DNA from: Loxodes magnus
Lineage: Eukaryota; Ciliophora; Karyorelictea; Loxodida; Loxodidae
Length of the DNA: 64,000 nucleotides
Reading direction: 5' to 3'
Assembly: GCA_946699065.1 (NCBI GenBank)
Contig: CAMPDV010002441.1
Span: forward strand, 1 to 64,000
A program made the translations under genes and the position numbers. A model generated the notes under the pieces. The model ran no database searches and had not been told where the DNA came from. It saw nothing but the letters and a program-made list of their open reading frames with translations. Below are positions 10,442-24,300 of this stretch, in pieces; position 1 is the first letter of the stretch, and every line of letters starts with the position of its first letter.

Positions 10442-13400
10442 GTGAGAATACGAAATTTTAATACCAGAGTGAGTTAACAATGTATGAAAAATAGTTGTGT
10501 AATTTTTAAAGTAAAAAAAAACATTGTTTTTGATATGTTTTGAAGTGAGAATACGAAATTTTAATACCAGAGTGAGTTAACAATGTATGAAAAATAGTTG
10601 TGTAATTTATAAAGTAAAAAAAAACATAGTTTTTGATATGTTTTGAAGTGAGAATACGAAATTTTAATACCAGAGTGAGTTAACAATGTATGAAAAATAG
10701 TTGTGTAATTTATAAAGTAAAAAAAAACATAGTTTTTGATATGTTTTGAAGTGAGAATACGAAATTTTAATACCAGAGTGAGTTAACAATGTATGAAAAA
10801 AAGTAGAGTAATTTATAAAGTAAAAAAAAACATAGTTTTTGATATGTTTTGAAGTGAGAATACGAAATTTTAATACCAGAGTGAGTTAACAATGTATGAA
10901 AAAAAGTAGAGTAATTTATAAAGTAAAAAAAAACATAGTTTTTGATATGTTTTGAAGTGAGAATACGAAATTTTAATACCAGAGTGAGTTAACAATGTAT
11001 GAAAAATAGTTGTGTAATTTATAAAGTAAAAAAAAACATAGTTTTTGATATGTTTTGAAGTGAGAATACGAAATTTTAATACCAGAGTGAGTTAACAATG
11101 TATGAAAAAAAGTAGAGTAATTTTTAAAGTAAAAAAAAACATAGTTTTTGATATGTTTTGAAGTGAGAATACGAAATTTTAATACCAGAGTGAGTTAACA
11201 ATGTATGAAAAATAGTTGTGTAATTTTTAAAGTAAAAAAAAACATAGTTTTTGATATGTTTTGAAGTGAGAATACGAAATTTTAATACCAGAGTGAGTTA
11301 ACAATGTATGAAAAAAAGTAGAGTAATTTTTAAAGTAAAAAAAAACATAGTTTTTGATATGTTTTGAAGTGAGAATACGAAATTTTAATACCAGAGTGAG
11401 TTAACAATGTATGAAAAAAAGTAGAGTAATTTATAAAGTAAAAAAAAACATAGTTTTTGATATGTTTTGAAGTGAGAATACGAAATTTTAATACCAGAGT
11501 GAGTTAACAATGTATGAAAAAAAGTAGAGTAATTTATAAAGTAAAAAAAAACATAGTTTTTGATATGTTTTGAAGTGAGAATACGAAATTTTAATACCAG
11601 AGTGAGTTAACAATGTATGAAAAAAAGTAGAGTAATTTATAAAGTAAAAAAAAACATAGTTTTTGATATGTTTTGAAGTGAGAATACGAAATTTTAATAC
11701 CAGAGTGAGTTAACAATGTATGAAAAATAGTTGTGTAATTTATAAAGTAAAAAAAAACATAGTTTTTGATATGTTTTGAAGTGAGAATACGAAATTTTAA
11801 TACCAGAGTGAGTTAACAATGTATGAAAAAAAGTAGAGTAATTTATAAAGTAAAAAAAAACATAGTTTTTGATATGTTTTGAAGTGAGAATACGAAATTT
11901 TAATACCAGAGTGAGTTAACAATGTATGAAAAAAAGTAGAGTAATTTATAAAGTAAAAAAAAACATAGTTTTTGATATGTTTTGAAGTGAGAATACGAAA
12001 TTTTAATACCAGAGTGAGTTAACAATGTATGAAAAATAGTTGTGTAATTTATAAAGTAAAAAAAAACATAGTTTTTGATATGTTTTGAAGTGAGAATACG
12101 AAATTTTAATACCAGAGTGAGTTAACAATGTATGAAAAAAAGTAGAGTAATTTATAAAGTAAAAAAAAACATAGTTTTTGATATGTTTTGAAGTGAGAAT
12201 ACGAAATTTTAATACCAGAGTGAGTTAACAATGTATGAAAAATAGTTGTGTAATTTATAAAGTAAAAAAAAACATAGTTTTTGATATGTTTTGAAGTGAG
12301 AATACGAAATTTTAATACCAGAGTGAGTTAACAATGTATGAAAAAAAGTAGAGTAATTTATAAAGTAAAAAAAAACATAGTTTTTGATATGTTTTGAAGT
12401 GAGAATACGAAATTTTAATACCAGAGTGAGTTAACAATGTATGAAAAATAGTTGTGTAATTTATAAAGTAAAAAAAAACATAGTTTTTGATATGTTTTGA
12501 AGTGAGAATACGAAATTTTAATACCAGAGTGAGTTAACAATGTATGAAAAAAAGTAGAGTAATTTATAAAGTAAAAAAAAACATAGTTTTTGATATGTTT
12601 TGAAGTGAGAATACGAAATTTTAATACCAGAGTGAGTTAACAATGTATGAAAAAAAGTAGAGTAATTTATAAAGTAAAAAAAAACATAGTTTTTGATATG
12701 TTTTGAAGTGAGAATACGAAATTTTAATACCAGAGTGAGTTAACAATGTATGAAAAATAGTTGTGTAATTTATAAAGTAAAAAAAAACATAGTTTTTGAT
12801 ATGTTTTGAAGTGAGAATACGAAATTTTAATACCAGAGTGAGTTAACAATGTATGAAAAAAAGTAGAGTAATTTTTAAAGTAAAAAAAAACATAGTTTTT
12901 GATATGTTTTGAAGTGAGAATACGAAATTTTAATACCAGAGTGAGTTAACAATGTATGAAAAAAAGTAGAGTAATTTATAAAGTAAAAAAAAACATAGTT
13001 TTTGATATGTTTTGAAGTGAGAATACGAAATTTTAATACCAGAGTGAGTTAACAATGTATGAAAAAAAGTAGAGTAATTTATAAAGTAAAAAAAAACATA
13101 GTTTTTGATATGTTTTGAAGTGAGAATACGAAATTTTAATACCAGAGTGAGTTAACAATGTATGAAAAAAAGTAGAGTAATTTTTAAAGTAAAAAAAAAA
13201 CATAGTTTTTGATATGTTTTGAAGTGAGAATACGAAATTTTAATACCAGAGTGAGTTAACAATGTATGAAAAAAAGTAGAGTAATTTATAAAGTAAAAAA
13301 AAACATAGTTTTTGATATGTTTTGAAGTGAGAATACGAAATTTTAATACCAGAGTGAGTTAACAATGTATGAAAAATAGTTGTGTAATTTATAAAGTAAA

Positions 13401-14356
13401 AAAAAACATAGTTTTTGATATGTTTTGAAGTGAGAATACGAAATTTTAATACCAGAGTGAGTTAACAATGTATGAAAAAAAGTAGAGTAATTTATAAAGT
13501 AAAAAAAAACATAGTTTTTGATATGTTTTGAAGTGAGAATACGAAATTTTAATACCAGAGTGAGTTAACAATGTATGAAAAAAAGTAGAGTAATTTATAA
13601 AGTAAAAAAAAACATAGTTTTTGATATGTTTTGAAGTGAGAATACGAAATTTTAATACCAGAGTGAGTTAACAATGTATGAAAAAAAGTAGAGTAATTTA
13701 TAAAGTAAAAAAAAACATAGTTTTTGATATGTTTTGAAGTGAGAATACGAAATTTTAATACCAGAGTGAGTTAACAATGTATGAAAAAAAGTAGAGTAAT
13801 TTATAAAGTAAAAAAAAACATAGTTTTTGATATGTTTTGAAGTGAGAATACGAAATTTTAATACCAGAGTGAGTTAACAATGTATGAAAAATAGTTGTGT
13901 AATTTATAAAGTAAAAAAAAACATAGTTTTTGATATGTTTTGAAGTGAGAATACGAAATTTTAATACCAGAGTGAGTTAACAATGTATGAAAAAAAGTAG
14001 AGTAATTTATAAAGTAAAAAAAAACATAGTTTTTGATATGTTTTGAAGTGAGAATACGAAATTTTAATACCAGAGTGAGTTAACAATGTATGAAAAAAAG
14101 TAGAGTAATTTATAAAGTAAAAAAAAACATAGTTTTTGATATGTTTTGAAGTGAGAATACGAAATTTTAATACCAGAGTGAGTTAACAATGTATGAAAAA
14201 AAGTAGAGTAATTTATAAAGTAAAAAAAAACATAGTTTTTGATATGTTTTGAAGTGAGAATACGAAATTTTAATACCAGAGTGAGTTAACAATGTATGAA
14301 AAAAAGTAGAGTAATTTATAAAGTAAAAAAAAACATAGTTTTTGATATGTTTTGAA
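10442..14356. repeat. Zone 2: type A/B block with first 65T units
   Basis: About 38 monomers, types A and B only; I see no type C. The 65T change (AATTTTTAAAG) appears in scattered units, for example near 10503, 11123, 11225, 11329, 12873 and 13183. The first unit (10442-10544) is type B with 65T and 84T, the form that dominates 40 kb further on. Confidence 0.75.
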
Positions 14357-14871
14357 GTGAGAATACGAAATTTTAATACCAGAGTGAGTTAACAATGTAT
14401 GAAAAATAGTTGTGTAATTTTTAAAGTAAAAAAAAACATTGTTTTTGATATGTTTTGAAGTGAGAATACGAAATTTTAATACCAGAGTGAGTTAACAATG
14501 TATGAAAAAAAGTAGTGTAATTTATAAAGTAAAAAAAAACATTGTTTTTGATATGTTTTGAAGTGAGAATACGAAATTTTAATACCAGAGTGAGTTAACA
14601 ATGTATGAAAAATAGTAGTGTAATTTATAAAGTAAAAAAAAACATTGTTTTTGATATGTTTTGAAGTGAGAATACGAAATTTTAATACCAGAGTGAGTTA
14701 ACAATGTATGAAAAATAGTTGTGTAATTTTTAAATTAATAATAAGCACAGTTTTTGATATGTTCAAAAGTGAGAATACGAAATTTTAATACCAGAGTGAG
14801 TTAACAATGTATGAAAAATAGTTGTGTAATTTTTAAAGTAAAAAAAAACATAGTTTTTGATATGTTTTGAA
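14357..14871. repeat. Five-monomer divergent island
   Basis: Exactly 515 bp (five units) unlike both flanks: a type B unit with 65T/84T; a type D unit with 51A and 84T; a type D unit with 51T and 84T; the AAGCACAG unit with a TTCAAAA tail (14666-14768); and a type B unit with 65T. The same succession, type D with 84T, type D, then AAGCACAG, recurs near 33.4, 45.1 and 48.4 kb. The island is therefore a fragment of zone 4 material set between zones 2 and 3. Confidence 0.85.
14666..14768 (+). repeat. AAGCACAG-variant monomer, copy 1
   Basis: The A-run segment reads AAATTAATAATAAGCACAG instead of a pure A-run followed by CATAG, with AAGCACAG at 14743-14750. The unit stays 103 bp. It is the most divergent unit form in the window and occurs four times. 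This copy alone also has the TTCAAAA tail. Confidence 0.9.
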
Positions 14872-17800
14872 GTGAGAATACGAAATTTTAATACCAGAGT
14901 GAGTTAACAATGTATGAAAAAAAGTAGAGTAATTTTTAAAGTAAAAAAAACATAGTTTTTGATATGTTTTGAAGTGAGAATACGAAATTTTAATACCAGA
15001 GTGAGTTAACAATGTATGAAAAATAGTTGTGTAATTTTTAAAGTAAAAAAAAACATAGTTTTTGATATGTTTTGAAGTGAGAATACGAAATTTTAATACC
15101 AGAGTGAGTTAACAATGTATGAAAAAAAGTAGAGTAATTTATAAAGTAAAAAAAAACATAGTTTTTGATATGTTTTGAAGTGAGAATACGAAATTTTAAT
15201 ACCAGAGTGAGTTAACAATGTATGAAAAATAGTTGTGTAATTTATAAAGTAAAAAAAAACATAGTTTTTGATATGTTTTGAAGTGAGAATACGAAATTTT
15301 AATACCAGAGTGAGTTAACAATGTATGAAAAATAGTTGTGTAATTTATAAAGTAAAAAAAAACATAGTTTTTGATATGTTTTGAAGTGAGAATACGAAAT
15401 TTTAATACCAGAGTGAGTTAACAATGTATGAAAAAAAGTAGAGTAATTTATAAAGTAAAAAAAAACATAGTTTTTGATATGTTTTGAAGTGAGAATACGA
15501 AATTTTAATACCAGAGTGAGTTAACAATGTATGAAAAAAAGTAGAGTAATTTTTAAAGTAAAAAAAAACATAGTTTTTGATATGTTTTGAAGTGAGAATA
15601 CGAAATTTTAATACCAGAGTGAGTTAACAATGTATGAAAAAAAGTAGAGTAATTTTTAAAGTAAAAAAAAACATAGTTTTTGATATGTTTTGAAGTGAGA
15701 ATACGAAATTTTAATACCAGAGTGAGTTAACAATGTATGAAAAAAAGTAGAGTAATTTATAAAGTAAAAAAAAACATAGTTTTTGATATGTTTTGAAGTG
15801 AGAATACGAAATTTTAATACCAGAGTGAGTTAACAATGTATGAAAAAAAGTAGAGTAATTTATAAAGTAAAAAAAAACATAGTTTTTGATATGTTTTGAA
15901 GTGAGAATACGAAATTTTAATACCAGAGTGAGTTAACAATGTATGAAAAAAAGTAGAGTAATTTTTAAAGTAAAAAAAAACATAGTTTTTGATATGTTTT
16001 GAAGTGAGAATACGAAATTTTAATACCAGAGTGAGTTAACAATGTATGAAAAAAAGTTGTGTAATTTATAAAGTAAAAAAAAACATAGTTTTTGATATGT
16101 TTTGAAGTGAGAATACGAAATTTTAATACCAGAGTGAGTTAACAATGTATGAAAAAAAGTAGAGTAATTTATAAAGTAAAAAAAAACATAGTTTTTGATA
16201 TGTTTTGAAGTGAGAATACGAAATTTTAATACCAGAGTGAGTTAACAATGTATGAAAAAAAGTAGAGTAATTTATAAAGTAAAAAAAAACATAGTTTTTG
16301 ATATGTTTTGAAGTGAGAATACGAAATTTTAATACCAGAGTGAGTTAACAATGTATGAAAAAAAGTAGAGTAATTTATAAAGTAAAAAAAAACATAGTTT
16401 TTGATATGTTTTGAAGTGAGAATACGAAATTTTAATACCAGAGTGAGTTAACAATGTATGAAAAAAAGTAGAGTAATTTATAAAGTAAAAAAAAACATAG
16501 TTTTTGATATGTTTTGAAGTGAGAATACGAAATTTTAATACCAGAGTGAGTTAACAATGTATGAAAAAAAGTAGAGTAATTTATAAAGTAAAAAAAAACA
16601 TAGTTTTTGATATGTTTTGAAGTGAGAATACGAAATTTTAATACCAGAGTGAGTTAACAATGTATGAAAAAAAGTAGAGTAATTTATAAAGTAAAAAAAA
16701 ACATAGTTTTTGATATGTTTTGAAGTGAGAATACGAAATTTTAATACCAGAGTGAGTTAACAATGTATGAAAAAAAGTAGAGTAATTTATAAAGTAAAAA
16801 AAAACATAGTTTTTGATATGTTTTGAAGTGAGAATACGAAATTTTAATACCAGAGTGAGTTAACAATGTATGAAAAAAAGTAGAGTAATTTTTAAAGTAA
16901 AAAAAAACATAGTTTTTGATATGTTTTGAAGTGAGAATACGAAATTTTAATACCAGAGTGAGTTAACAATGTATGAAAAAAAGTTGTGTAATTTTTAAAG
17001 TAAAAAAAAACATAGTTTTTGATATGTTTTGAAGTGAGAATACGAAATTTTAATACCAGAGTGAGTTAACAATGTATGAAAAAAAGTAGAGTAATTTATA
17101 AAGTAAAAAAAAACATAGTTTTTGATATGTTTTGAAGTGAGAATACGAAATTTTAATACCAGAGTGAGTTAACAATGTATGAAAAAAAGTAGAGTAATTT
17201 TTAAAGTAAAAAAAAACATAGTTTTTGATATGTTTTGAAGTGAGAATACGAAATTTTAATACCAGAGTGAGTTAACAATGTATGAAAAAAAGTAGAGTAA
17301 TTTATAAAGTAAAAAAAAACATAGTTTTTGATATGTTTTGAAGTGAGAATACGAAATTTTAATACCAGAGTGAGTTAACAATGTATGAAAAAAAGTAGAG
17401 TAATTTTTAAAGTAAAAAAAAACATAGTTTTTGATATGTTTTGAAGTGAGAATACGAAATTTTAATACCAGAGTGAGTTAACAATGTATGAAAAAAAGTA
17501 GAGTAATTTTTAAAGTAAAAAAAAACATAGTTTTTGATATGTTTTGAAGTGAGAATACGAAATTTTAATACCAGAGTGAGTTAACAATGTATGAAAAAAA
17601 GTTGTGTAATTTATAAAGTAAAAAAAAACATAGTTTTTGATATGTTTTGAAGTGAGAATACGAAATTTTAATACCAGAGTGAGTTAACAATGTATGAAAA
17701 ATAGTTGTGTAATTTATAAAGTAAAAAAAAACATAGTTTTTGATATGTTTTGAAGTGAGAATACGAAATTTTAATACCAGAGTGAGTTAACAATGTATGA

Positions 17801-18269
17801 AAAAAAGTAGAGTAATTTTTAAAGTAAAAAAAAACATAGTTTTTGATATGTTTTGAAGTGAGAATACGAAATTTTAATACCAGAGTGAGTTAACAATGTA
17901 TGAAAAAAAGTAGAGTAATTTATAAAGTAAAAAAAAACATAGTTTTTGATATGTTTTGAAGTGAGAATACGAAATTTTAATACCAGAGTGAGTTAACAAT
18001 GTATGAAAAAAAGTAGAGTAATTTATAAAGTAAAAAAAAACATAGTTTTTGATATGTTTTGAAGTGAGAATACGAAATTTTAATACCAGAGTGAGTTAAC
18101 AATGTATGAAAAAAAGTAGAGTAATTTATAAAGTAAAAAAAAACATAGTTTTTGATATGTTTTGAAGTGAGAATACGAAATTTTAATACCAGAGTGAGTT
18201 AACAATGTATGAAAAAAAGTAGAGTAATTTATAAAGTAAAAAAAAACATAGTTTTTGATATGTTTTGAA

Positions 18270-18372
18270 GTGAGAATACGAAATTTTAATACCAGAGTGA
18301 GTTAACAATGTATGAAAAATAGTAGAGTAATTTATAAAGTAAAAAAAAACATAGTTTTTGATATGTTCAAAA
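18270..18372 (+). repeat. Isolated TTCAAAA-tail monomer in zone 3
   Basis: A 103-bp type C unit with the TTCAAAA tail, surrounded on both sides by plain type A units. Type C with this tail is otherwise seen only in zone 4 (units near 47960 and 49098). A single out-of-place unit fits a short conversion tract better than unequal crossover of a long block. Confidence 0.85.
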
Positions 18373-21300
18373 GTGAGAATACGAAATTTTAATACCAGAG
18401 TGAGTTAACAATGTATGAAAAAAAGTAGAGTAATTTATAAAGTAAAAAAAAACATAGTTTTTGATATGTTTTGAAGTGAGAATACGAAATTTTAATACCA
18501 GAGTGAGTTAACAATGTATGAAAAAAAGTAGAGTAATTTATAAAGTAAAAAAAAACATAGTTTTTGATATGTTTTGAAGTGAGAATACGAAATTTTAATA
18601 CCAGAGTGAGTTAACAATGTATGAAAAAAAGTAGAGTAATTTTTAAAGTAAAAAAAAACATAGTTTTTGATATGTTTTGAAGTGAGAATACGAAATTTTA
18701 ATACCAGAGTGAGTTAACAATGTATGAAAAAAAGTAGAGTAATTTATAAAGTAAAAAAAAACATAGTTTTTGATATGTTTTGAAGTGAGAATACGAAATT
18801 TTAATACCAGAGTGAGTTAACAATGTATGAAAAAAAGTAGAGTAATTTTTAAAGTAAAAAAAAACATAGTTTTTGATATGTTTTGAAGTGAGAATACGAA
18901 ATTTTAATACCAGAGTGAGTTAACAATGTATGAAAAAAAGTAGAGTAATTTATAAAGTAAAAAAAAACATAGTTTTTGATATGTTTTGAAGTGAGAATAC
19001 GAAATTTTAATACCAGAGTGAGTTAACAATGTATGAAAAAAAGTAGAGTAATTTTTAAAGTAAAAAAAAACATAGTTTTTGATATGTTTTGAAGTGAGAA
19101 TACGAAATTTTAATACCAGAGTGAGTTAACAATGTATGAAAAAAAGTAGAGTAATTTATAAAGTAAAAAAAAACATAGTTTTTGATATGTTTTGAAGTGA
19201 GAATACGAAATTTTAATACCAGAGTGAGTTAACAATGTATGAAAAAAAGTAGAGTAATTTATAAAGTAAAAAAAAACATAGTTTTTGATATGTTTTGAAG
19301 TGAGAATACGAAATTTTAATACCAGAGTGAGTTAACAATGTATGAAAAAAAGTAGAGTAATTTTTAAAGTAAAAAAAAACATAGTTTTTGATATGTTTTG
19401 AAGTGAGAATACGAAATTTTAATACCAGAGTGAGTTAACAATGTATGAAAAAAAGTAGAGTAATTTTTAAAGTAAAAAAAACATAGTTTTTGATATGTTT
19501 TGAAGTGAGAATACGAAATTTTAATACCAGAGTGAGTTAACAATGTATGAAAAAAAGTAGAGTAATTTATAAAGTAAAAAAAAACATAGTTTTTGATATG
19601 TTTTGAAGTGAGAATACGAAATTTTAATACCAGAGTGAGTTAACAATGTATGAAAAAAAGTAGAGTAATTTATAAAGTAAAAAAAAACATAGTTTTTGAT
19701 ATGTTTTGAAGTGAGAATACGAAATTTTAATACCAGAGTTAGTTAACAATGTATGAAAAAAAGTAGAGTAATTTTTAAAGTAAAAAAAACATAGTTTTTG
19801 ATATGTTTTGAAGTGAGAATACGAAATTTTAATACCAGAGTGAGTTAACAATGTATGAAAAAAAGTAGAGTAATTTATAAAGTAAAAAAAAACATAGTTT
19901 TTGATATGTTTTGAAGTGAGAATACGAAATTTTAATACCAGAGTGAGTTAACAATGTATGAAAAATAGTTGTGTAATTTATAAAGTAAAAAAAAACATAG
20001 TTTTTGATATGTTTTGAAGTGAGAATACGAAATTTTAATACCAGAGTGAGTTAACAATGTATGAAAAAAAGTAGAGTAATTTATAAAGTAAAAAAAAACA
20101 TAGTTTTTGATATGTTTTGAAGTGAGAATACGAAATTTTAATACCAGAGTGAGTTAACAATGTATGAAAAAAAGTAGAGTAATTTTTAAAGTAAAAAAAA
20201 ACATAGTTTTTGATATGTTTTGAAGTGAGAATACGAAATTTTAATACCAGAGTGAGTTAACAATGTATGAAAAAAAGTAGAGTAATTTATAAAGTAAAAA
20301 AAAACATAGTTTTTGATATGTTTTGAAGTGAGAATACGAAATTTTAATACCAGAGTGAGTTAACAATGTATGAAAAAAAGTAGAGTAATTTATAAAGTAA
20401 AAAAAAACATAGTTTTTGATATGTTTTGAAGTGAGAATACGAAATTTTAATACCAGAGTGAGTTAACAATGTATGAAAAATAGTTGTGTAATTTATAAAG
20501 TAAAAAAAAACATAGTTTTTGATATGTTTTGAAGTGAGAATACGAAATTTTAATACCAGAGTGAGTTAACAATGTATGAAAAAAAGTAGAGTAATTTTTA
20601 AAGTAAAAAAAAACATAGTTTTTGATATGTTTTGAAGTGAGAATACGAAATTTTAATACCAGAGTGAGTTAACAATGTATGAAAAAAAGTAGAGTAATTT
20701 ATAAAGTAAAAAAAAACATAGTTTTTGATATGTTTTGAAGTGAGAATACGAAATTTTAATACCAGAGTGAGTTAACAATGTATGAAAAATAGTTGTGTAA
20801 TTTATAAAGTAAAAAAAAACATAGTTTTTGATATGTTTTGAAGTGAGAATACGAAATTTTAATACCAGAGTGAGTTAACAATGTATGAAAAAAAGTTGTG
20901 TAATTTTTAAAGTAAAAAAAAACATAGTTTTTGATATGTTTTGAAGTGAGAATACGAAATTTTAATACCAGAGTGAGTTAACAATGTATGAAAAAAAGTA
21001 GAGTAATTTATAAAGTAAAAAAAAACATAGTTTTTGATATGTTTTGAAGTGAGAATACGAAATTTTAATACCAGAGTGAGTTAACAATGTATGAAAAAAA
21101 GTTGTGTAATTTATAAAGTAAAAAAAAACATAGTTTTTGATATGTTTTGAAGTGAGAATACGAAATTTTAATACCAGAGTGAGTTAACAATGTATGAAAA
21201 ATAGTTGTGTAATTTATAAAGTAAAAAAAAACATAGTTTTTGATATGTTTTGAAGTGAGAATACGAAATTTTAATACCAGAGTGAGTTAACAATGTATGA

Positions 21301-24300
21301 AAAAAAGTAGAGTAATTTTTAAAGTAAAAAAAAACATAGTTTTTGATATGTTTTGAAGTGAGAATACGAAATTTTAATACCAGAGTGAGTTAACAATGTA
21401 TGAAAAAAAGTAGAGTAATTTATAAAGTAAAAAAAAACATAGTTTTTGATATGTTTTGAAGTGAGAATACGAAATTTTAATACCAGAGTGAGTTAACAAT
21501 GTATGAAAAAAAGTAGAGTAATTTATAAAGTAAAAAAAAACATAGTTTTTGATATGTTTTGAAGTGAGAATACGAAATTTTAATACCAGAGTGAGTTAAC
21601 AATGTATGAAAAAAAGTAGAGTAATTTTTAAAGTAAAAAAAAACATAGTTTTTGATATGTTTTGAAGTGAGAATACGAAATTTTAATACCAGAGTGAGTT
21701 AACAATGTATGAAAAAAAGTAGAGTAATTTATAAAGTAAAAAAAAACATAGTTTTTGATATGTTTTGAAGTGAGAATACGAAATTTTAATACCAGAGTGA
21801 GTTAACAATGTATGAAAAAAAGTAGAGTAATTTATAAAGTAAAAAAAAACATAGTTTTTGATATGTTTTGAAGTGAGAATACGAAATTTTAATACCAGAG
21901 TGAGTTAACAATGTATGAAAAAAAGTAGAGTAATTTATAAAGTAAAAAAAAACATAGTTTTTGATATGTTTTGAAGTGAGAATACGAAATTTTAATACCA
22001 GAGTGAGTTAACAATGTATGAAAAAAAGTAGAGTAATTTTTAAAGTAAAAAAAAACATAGTTTTTGATATGTTTTGAAGTGAGAATACGAAATTTTAATA
22101 CCAGAGTGAGTTAACAATGTATGAAAAAAAGTAGAGTAATTTTTAAAGTAAAAAAAAACATAGTTTTTGATATGTTTTGAAGTGAGAATACGAAATTTTA
22201 ATACCAGAGTGAGTTAACAATGTATGAAAAAAAGTAGAGTAATTTATAAAGTAAAAAAAAACATAGTTTTTGATATGTTTTGAAGTGAGAATACGAAATT
22301 TTAATACCAGAGTGAGTTAACAATGTATGAAAAAAAGTAGAGTAATTTATAAAGTAAAAAAAAACATAGTTTTTGATATGTTTTGAAGTGAGAATACGAA
22401 ATTTTAATACCAGAGTGAGTTAACAATGTATGAAAAAAAGTAGAGTAATTTATAAAGTAAAAAAAAACATAGTTTTTGATATGTTTTGAAGTGAGAATAC
22501 GAAATTTTAATACCAGAGTGAGTTAACAATGTATGAAAAAAAGTAGAGTAATTTATAAAGTAAAAAAAAACATAGTTTTTGATATGTTTTGAAGTGAGAA
22601 TACGAAATTTTAATACCAGAGTGAGTTAACAATGTATGAAAAAAAGTAGAGTAATTTTTAAAGTAAAAAAAAACATAGTTTTTGATATGTTTTGAAGTGA
22701 GAATACGAAATTTTAATACCAGAGTGAGTTAACAATGTATGAAAAAAAGTTGTGTAATTTTTAAAGTAAAAAAAAACATAGTTTTTGATATGTTTTGAAG
22801 TGAGAATACGAAATTTTAATACCAGAGTGAGTTAACAATGTATGAAAAAAAGTAGAGTAATTTTTAAAGTAAAAAAAAACATAGTTTTTGATATGTTTTG
22901 AAGTGAGAATACGAAATTTTAATACCAGAGTGAGTTAACAATGTATGAAAAAAAGTAGAGTAATTTATAAAGTAAAAAAAAACATAGTTTTTGATATGTT
23001 TTGAAGTGAGAATACGAAATTTTAATACCAGAGTGAGTTAACAATGTATGAAAAAAAGTAGAGTAATTTATAAAGTAAAAAAAAACATAGTTTTTGATAT
23101 GTTTTGAAGTGAGAATACGAAATTTTAATACCAGAGTGAGTTAACAATGTATGAAAAAAAGTTGTGTAATTTATAAAGTAAAAAAAAACATAGTTTTTGA
23201 TATGTTTTGAAGTGAGAATACGAAATTTTAATACCAGAGTGAGTTAACAATGTATGAAAAAAAGTAGAGTAATTTATAAAGTAAAAAAAAACATAGTTTT
23301 TGATATGTTTTGAAGTGAGAATACGAAATTTTAATACCAGAGTGAGTTAACAATGTATGAAAAAAAGTAGAGTAATTTATAAAGTAAAAAAAAACATAGT
23401 TTTTGATATGTTTTGAAGTGAGAATACGAAATTTTAATACCAGAGTGAGTTAACAATGTATGAAAAAAAGTAGAGTAATTTATAAAGTAAAAAAAAACAT
23501 AGTTTTTGATATGTTTTGAAGTGAGAATACGAAATTTTAATACCAGAGTGAGTTAACAATGTATGAAAAATAGTTGTGTAATTTATAAAGTAAAAAAAAA
23601 CATAGTTTTTGATATGTTTTGAAGTGAGAATACGAAATTTTAATACCAGAGTGAGTTAACAATGTATGAAAAATAGTTGTGTAATTTATAAAGTAAAAAA
23701 AAACATAGTTTTTGATATGTTTTGAAGTGAGAATACGAAATTTTAATACCAGAGTGAGTTAACAATGTATGAAAAATAGTAGTGTAATTTATAAAGTAAA
23801 AAAAAACATAGTTTTTGATATGTTTTGAAGTGAGAATACGAAATTTTAATACCAGAGTGAGTTAACAATGTATGAAAAATAGTTGTGTAATTTATAAAGT
23901 AAAAAAAAACATAGTTTTTGATATGTTTTGAAGTGAGAATACGAAATTTTAATACCAGAGTGAGTTAACAATGTATGAAAAAAAGTAGAGTAATTTATAA
24001 AGTAAAAAAAAACATAGTTTTTGATATGTTTTGAAGTGAGAATACGAAATTTTAATACCAGAGTGAGTTAACAATGTATGAAAAAAAGTAGAGTAATTTA
24101 TAAAGTAAAAAAAAACATAGTTTTTGATATGTTTTGAAGTGAGAATACGAAATTTTAATACCAGAGTGAGTTAACAATGTATGAAAAAAAGTAGAGTAAT
24201 TTTTAAAGTAAAAAAAAACATAGTTTTTGATATGTTTTGAAGTGAGAATACGAAATTTTAATACCAGAGTGAGTTAACAATGTATGAAAAAAAGTAGAGT

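Noticed and set aside
14666..14768. Transposon insertion or target-site scar behind the AAGCACAG unit
   Set aside because: The unit is exactly 103 bp with no added sequence, terminal inverted repeat or target duplication; it is a substituted unit.
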